In this document: positions 58,392 to 64,000 of the stretch, one piece after another
How the letters are laid out: the number at the start of each line of letters is the position of its first letter
Numbering within the stretch: position 1 is the stretch's first letter
Source of the DNA: Rhodovastum atsumiense
GTDB lineage: Bacteria > Pseudomonadota > Alphaproteobacteria > Acetobacterales > Acetobacteraceae
Assembly: GCF_937425535.1 (NCBI RefSeq)
Contig: NZ_OW485601.1
Coordinates: 6,282,501-6,346,500, forward strand
Length of the DNA: 64,000 bases
Reading direction: 5' to 3'
Program-made: the position numbers and the translations under genes
The notes under the pieces: generated by a model
What the model saw: only the letters and a program-made list of their open reading frames with translations
Databases searched by the model: none
What the model was told of the DNA's origin: nothing

Positions 58392-58468
58392 TGGTCGGGG
58401 CGAGAGGATTCGAACCTCCGGCCCCAGCGTCCCAAACGCTGTGCTCTACCAGGCTGAGCTACGCCCCG
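58392..58468 (-). tRNA. tRNA-Pro (anticodon UGG)
   Basis: On the minus strand, a full cloverleaf: acceptor CGGGGCG pairing with CGCCCCG, D-arm with AGCTCAGCCTGGTAGAGC, anticodon stem CAGCG/CGCTG around loop TTTGGGA (anticodon TGG), T-arm GGTTCGAATCC, discriminator A and encoded CCA at 58394-58392. It lies between ppk and the DUF192 gene. Confidence 0.95.
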
Positions 58469-58525
58469 ACTCCGGGCGGGAAGCTATGGAACCGGAGCGC
58501 GGAACGCAAGCCCGCCCTGATCGGA

Positions 58526-59014
58526 TCAGAGGGCGTTGCCGAAGATGCGTTGCAGCACCCGGTCGCCGACCCGGATATCCAGCCGCTCGGCAGTGCCCGC
58601 GGCCAGTTCCAGCGTGGCCCGCACCTTCCCGCCGTCGATCACGGCCAGGCTGTACGGCACCGTGCGCTCGGCGATGCGGCGAATCGTGCCGTCCGCGGCG
58701 ATGAACAGCATGTCGAGGCTGGCCACCGTGTTGCGCATCCACATCTGGCTCTCGCGCGGCACTTCCCAGTCGAACAGCATGCCGCCATCGGCGGGCACGG
58801 AGGGGCGGAACATCAGCCCGACCATCTGCTGCTGCGGCGTGGTCGCCATCTCCACGCTGAAGTCATGACGCTTTCCGTCATGCGTCACGATCACCAGCTT
58901 TTCCTTGGGCAGCTCCGGCTGCGGCCCGGTCGGCTCGCGGAAAGCCTGGGCGCGGACCGCCCCGGCAAGCCCGGGGGTGGACAGCAGCGCGGCGAGCAGG
59001 ACACGGCGATTCAT
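58526..59014 (-). CDS. DUF192 family exported protein
   Basis: A 162-residue protein with a signal peptide (RRVLLAALLSTPGLAGAVRAQ). The DUF192 core is clear: ATTPQQQMVGLMFRPSVPADGGMLF, MWMRNTVASLDMLFIAADG and ERTVPYSLAVIDGGKVRATLEL. The function of this family is unknown. The start overlaps the stop of the deacetylase-like gene by four bases, so the two are translationally coupled. Confidence 0.88.
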   Translation of the reverse strand: MNRRVLLAALLSTPGLAGAVRAQAFREPTGPQPELPKEKLVIVTHDGKRHDFSVEMATTPQQQMVGLMFRPSVPADGGMLFDWEVPRESQMWMRNTVASLDMLFIAADGTIRRIAERTVPYSLAVIDGGKVRATLELAAGTAERLDIRVGDRVLQRIFGNAL

Positions 59015-60153
59015 GCAGGCAAGGTCTCCTTCAGCGCGAGTCCGGCGAGCCGGCGGATCTCGTCACGGACGGGCCCTTCGCGCGGGGCATCGCGCAGGGT
59101 GGTGAACCAGTGCTCCGGCGGGTTGCGGCCGGCGGCCCGGTTGTAGGCCAGCCCACGCAGCACCGCCTCGGCCGGAGGCGTCATGCGCGCGGGGATGGCG
59201 ATGCCGTTGAGCACCGCCCAGATCCCCGCCCAGCACCGCCCGACGGTATAGGGGTTGTAGCCGCCCCCGCCCACCACCACCAGCCGCGGCGCCAGCCCGC
59301 GCAGCGCGGCAACCACCTCGAAATGCGTGTTGTTGGACAAGGACAGACGTGCCAGCGGGTCTTCCTCCAGCCCGTCGGCCCCCGATTGCAGCAAGATCGC
59401 CTGCGGACGGAAGGCGCGGATCAGCGGCAGCACCGCCTGCTGCATCAGGTAACGAAACTCGCTGTCGTTGCAGCCGCGCGGCACCGGCAGGTTGCGCGCC
59501 ATGCCGCCGGCCCGGTCGGTGGCGGCACCGGTATGCGGCCACCGTTCCGCCTCGTGGATGGACAGGGTGAACACCCGTGCATCGGCATGGAAGGCGTCCT
59601 GCACGCCATCGCCGTGATGCGCGTCGATGTCCAGGTAGACGATGCGCTCCAGCCCCTGGCCCAGCCATTCCAGCATCAGCAGCGCCGGATCGTTCAGGTA
59701 GCAAAACCCCGCCGCGCGGTCGGGACGGCCATGATGGGTGCCGCCGCCCGGACAATGCACTACCCCGCCCGCCCCGGTCAGCCGCGCCGCCAGCATCGCG
59801 CCCCCCGCCGAGGTCGCCGGCCGGCGCCAGATCTCCCGGTACACCGGGTTGCCGTCGGCGCCGATGCGATAGCGCGCCCGGTCCGCCTCGGAGACGGACT
59901 GGGTCGCCTCGGCGCGCCGCAGCGCGGCGAGATAACCAGGGTCGTGGAAGCGGGCCAGCTCCGCCTCGCTGGCCATCGGCGCTTCCACGTACGCCGCAGG
60001 CGGCAGCCAGCCCATCGCCCGGATCAGGTCGGTGCAGGTCGACACCCGCGGCACCGCGAGCGGATGCTTCGGGCCGTAGGTGGAGTTCCGGTAGATCTCG
60101 CTGCCGATATAGACGGGACGCAGACGCGGGTCGGGGAACATGGCGCTGCGCAT
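59011..60153 (-). CDS. Histone deacetylase-like/AcuC family amidohydrolase
   Basis: A 380-residue enzyme of the arginase/deacetylase fold. The active-site His pair is in GGGTHHGRPDRAAGFCYLND; zinc ligands are in YLDIDAHHGDGVQ; a further loop is LLQSGADGLEEDP and the catalytic Tyr is in VGGGGYNPY. Members remove acetyl groups from lysine, polyamines or acetoin-pathway enzymes. Substrate cannot be fixed here. The start may be 60153 or the next ATG at 60141. Coupled to the DUF192 gene. Confidence 0.88.
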   Translation of the reverse strand: MRSAMFPDPRLRPVYIGSEIYRNSTYGPKHPLAVPRVSTCTDLIRAMGWLPPAAYVEAPMASEAELARFHDPGYLAALRRAEATQSVSEADRARYRIGADGNPVYREIWRRPATSAGGAMLAARLTGAGGVVHCPGGGTHHGRPDRAAGFCYLNDPALLMLEWLGQGLERIVYLDIDAHHGDGVQDAFHADARVFTLSIHEAERWPHTGAATDRAGGMARNLPVPRGCNDSEFRYLMQQAVLPLIRAFRPQAILLQSGADGLEEDPLARLSLSNNTHFEVVAALRGLAPRLVVVGGGGYNPYTVGRCWAGIWAVLNGIAIPARMTPPAEAVLRGLAYNRAAGRNPPEHWFTTLRDAPREGPVRDEIRRLAGLALKETLPA

Positions 60154-60378
60154 ATGCGCCGGGTTCGCCCCCCGGCAAGGCCGGGGGCCCGGGCCTTCCC
60201 GCCCGCTCTGTGATCAAAGCAACACAACAGTATGCCGCCGCCCGGCAGCACCGCAACTGCCGTCCCAGGCGGGCGTTCGGGGGCGTTCACGATGGGTTGC
60301 CCGCGCCCGGCACCGCCCCGTGCCCGCGGGTGCGTTCTTGCGACCAAGTGTTGCCCCCCTGAACACAAAGGACATGCC

Positions 60379-62447
<2,069 letters not shown>

Positions 62448-62462
62448 CACGCAAGACAGTCG

Positions 62463-62500
62463 CTGGACCCGGCAGGGGCCACATGGCCCCTGCACCCCAC
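62463..62500. repeat. Right half of the IS-interrupted palindromic repeat (copy E)
   Basis: CTGGACCCGGCAGGGG, then CCACATGG, then CCCCTGCACCCC continue the module found uninterrupted in copy B (minus strand: CTGGACCCGGCAGGGG...CCCCTGCACCCC). It ends just before the prpB stop. Confidence 0.72.
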
Positions 62501-62503
62501 TCC

Positions 62504-63427
62504 TTATTCGCGACCAGGAACCGGCGTCGGGACAACGGTCTTCACGATGGTCGCGTCCAGGGCCTCGTACGCATGCAGGCCGATGGCATCGTACAGCTCC
62601 TGGCGGGTCTGCATCCGCTCCAGCATCTGATGCGTGCCGCCATGCTCGCGGATCGAGGCGAACAGCTCGGCCTGCGCCTTGTTGGCGACCCGCAGCGAAC
62701 TGACCGGCCAGATCACCATCCGATAGCCCATCTGCTGGAACTCGGCGGCGGTGAAGAACGGCGTGCGGCCGAATTCCGTCATGTTGGCGAGCAACGGCAC
62801 GCCGGGCATGCGGCGGGCGAATTCCTCGAACATCTCCCGGCTGGTCAGCGCCTCGGGGAAGATCGCGTCGGCACCGGCCTCCATGTACAATTTCGCGCGC
62901 GCGACCGCGCCGTCGATGCCCTCGCTGGCCGCGCCATCGGTGCGGGCAATGATGAACAGGTGGCGGCGCGCCTTGCGCGCGGCGGCGACCTTGGCCGCCA
63001 TGTCACGCGCGTCGGCCAGCTTCTTGTCGTTCAGATGGCCGCATTTCTTCGGCAGCAACTGGTCCTCGATATGGACCGCGCCGGCCCCGGCATCCTCGAA
63101 GGCGCGGACCATGTTCATCACGTTCAGCGCCTCGCCATAGCCGGTGTCGCCATCCACCAGCACCGGCAGGCCGCTCGCCCGGGTGACCTGGCGGATGAAG
63201 AAACCCACCTCGTCCACCGTGATGATGCCCAGGTCGGGCAGCCCCATCGACGCGGTCATGGCCGCGCCGGACAGGTACAACGCCTCGAACCCGGCCGCAC
63301 GCGCCTGCAACGCAGCCATGCCATTGTGAGTGCCCGGGATCTGCAGGATCTCCGGACGCTCGAGCAGCCGGCGGAAGCGGACGCCGCCGGGCTCGGTGGG
63401 CAGGTCGTCGGCGACCAGATAGGTCAT
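62504..63427 (-). CDS. prpB: Methylisocitrate lyase (isocitrate lyase/PEP mutase family)
   Basis: A 307-residue TIM-barrel lyase. VDGDTGYGEALNVMNMVRAFEDAGAGAVHIEDQ holds the metal-binding Asp/Glu pattern, and KKCGHLNDKKL carries the catalytic-Cys loop typical of the family (KRCGH in isocitrate lyase). It most likely cleaves 2-methylisocitrate to pyruvate and succinate in propionate breakdown; other carboxy-phosphoenolpyruvate mutase-like lyases cannot be excluded, as no prpC or prpD is adjacent. GGAGA precedes the ATG at 63427. Confidence 0.82.
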   Translation of the reverse strand: MTYLVADDLPTEPGGVRFRRLLERPEILQIPGTHNGMAALQARAAGFEALYLSGAAMTASMGLPDLGIITVDEVGFFIRQVTRASGLPVLVDGDTGYGEALNVMNMVRAFEDAGAGAVHIEDQLLPKKCGHLNDKKLADARDMAAKVAAARKARRHLFIIARTDGAASEGIDGAVARAKLYMEAGADAIFPEALTSREMFEEFARRMPGVPLLANMTEFGRTPFFTAAEFQQMGYRMVIWPVSSLRVANKAQAELFASIREHGGTHQMLERMQTRQELYDAIGLHAYEALDATIVKTVVPTPVPGRE

Positions 63428-63696
63428 CGCAGCATCTCCGTGACAGGAAGGACAAGGGCACCCGCGGCCCGGGGGCGGCGGCAGACGCAGGCGCCGTCGC
63501 AGCATGTAGCCGAAGACATCGCCCCTGCGAACGCCCCCCCCCGGCCTGCCGCACGCCACCCCGCATGCCATGGAGGCTGGCGGAACCTGCCACGCCGTCC
63601 CACATTTCCCGCCATGCGAGGGGAAAAGGCAGGGCGTCTTCACAGCCGCTTCCCCATCGACATGGTCAGAGGCGCGCAACGGAGACGACTGACATC

Positions 63697-64000
63697 ATGG
63701 ACATGACCGGTGAGCGGCGCATCCAGGCGCCTCGCGACAGGGTCTGGCTCGCTCTCAACGACCCCGAGGTGCTCAAGGCCTCGATTCCCGGTTGCGAGAG
63801 CCTGGAGAAGACCTCCGACAACGAGATGAAGGCCACCGCCGCGGTAAAGATCGGCCCCATCTCGGCCCGCTTCAACGGCAAGGTCAGCATCACCGACCTC
63901 GAGCCGCCGGCGGGCTACCGGATCGCCGGCGAGGGCCAGGGTGGCGCGGCCGGCTTCGCCAAGGGCGGCGCGGCGGTGCGGCTCGCCGAGGACGGCGCCG
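63697..64000 (+). CDS. CoxG-like carbon monoxide dehydrogenase subunit G (5' part)
   Basis: The first 101 codons are in the window; the gene runs off the edge. MDMTGERRIQAPRDRVWLALNDPEVLKASIPGCESLEK and MKATAAVKIGPISARFNGKV match the SRPBCC-fold CoxG family, which helps insert or anchor molybdenum hydroxylases of the CO dehydrogenase type at the membrane. Partner hydroxylase genes may lie beyond the window. Confidence 0.8.
   Translation, partial: MDMTGERRIQAPRDRVWLALNDPEVLKASIPGCESLEKTSDNEMKATAAVKIGPISARFNGKVSITDLEPPAGYRIAGEGQGGAAGFAKGGAAVRLAEDGA

Overview
The window is a stretch of a GC-rich chromosome with dense, short-spaced, mostly housekeeping genes. Gene content and order suggest an alphaproteobacterium, most likely Acetobacteraceae: the proA-nadD-rsfS-rlmH cluster, a yqeY-dnaG-rpoD block next to carA/carB, a second GltX-type enzyme, an HpnL-like protein and a SahR-like regulator beside metH. 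The taxonomic call is inference. No rRNA, CRISPR array or prophage was seen. One tRNA (Pro, UGG) and one insertion sequence (IS110 family) are present.

Layout. 1-5.5 kb: end of a GNAT gene, a DUF599 membrane protein, a metallophosphoesterase/nucleotidyltransferase pair, an HpnL-like membrane protein and a GluRS paralogue with altered motifs. 5.9-10 kb: a translationally coupled BtuFCD-type ABC importer with a TonB protein and the PduO-type corrinoid adenosyltransferase. 10-16 kb: a cation efflux protein, two tandem two-lobed aspartic-protease-like lipoproteins, then rlmH, rsfS, nadD and proA. 16-23 kb: a hybrid histidine kinase, a peptide-type binding protein, a glycosyltransferase and an acetyltransferase. 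23-34.3 kb: rpoD, dnaG and yqeY divergent from carA (with an N-terminal helix-turn-helix), an unknown gene, carB, greA and a threonine dehydratase. 34.4-39.7 kb: an ethylene-receptor-like hybrid kinase, a methyltransferase, a VWA-like protein and an altered crotonase. 39.7-48.3 kb: a cobalamin riboswitch with btuB, a carbamoylase-type hydrolase, a CobW-derived mini-protein and sahR-metH. 48.4-55.2 kb: a diguanylate cyclase and an RND pump with its TetR regulator. 55.2-64 kb: an AT-rich island with a His-rich leader-type peptide, ppk, tRNA-Pro, a DUF192 protein, a histone-deacetylase-like enzyme, a membrane protein, the IS110 element, prpB and the start of a coxG-like gene.

How genes fit together. 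B12 recurs: riboswitch-controlled BtuB imports corrinoid across the outer membrane, the ABC/TonB cluster could carry it inward, PduO adenosylates it and MetH uses the methyl form. MetH is probably controlled by SahR through a perfect palindrome. A family of GC-rich palindromic repeats sits at gene 3' ends, and the IS110 element has inserted into one of them.

Most notable: (i) the IS110 leader folds like a bridge RNA whose target loop matches both sides of the occupied site; (ii) CarA carries an in-frame DNA-binding domain, and its apparently leaderless promoter has a palindrome exactly filling the -35/-10 spacer, with a second copy upstream; (iii) a 69-residue His/Gly/Trp-rich peptide with a double-glycine-type leader lies in an AT-rich island; (iv) a kinase keeps all ethylene- and copper-binding residues of plant ETR1; (v) nadD and rlmH appear to start at CTG.
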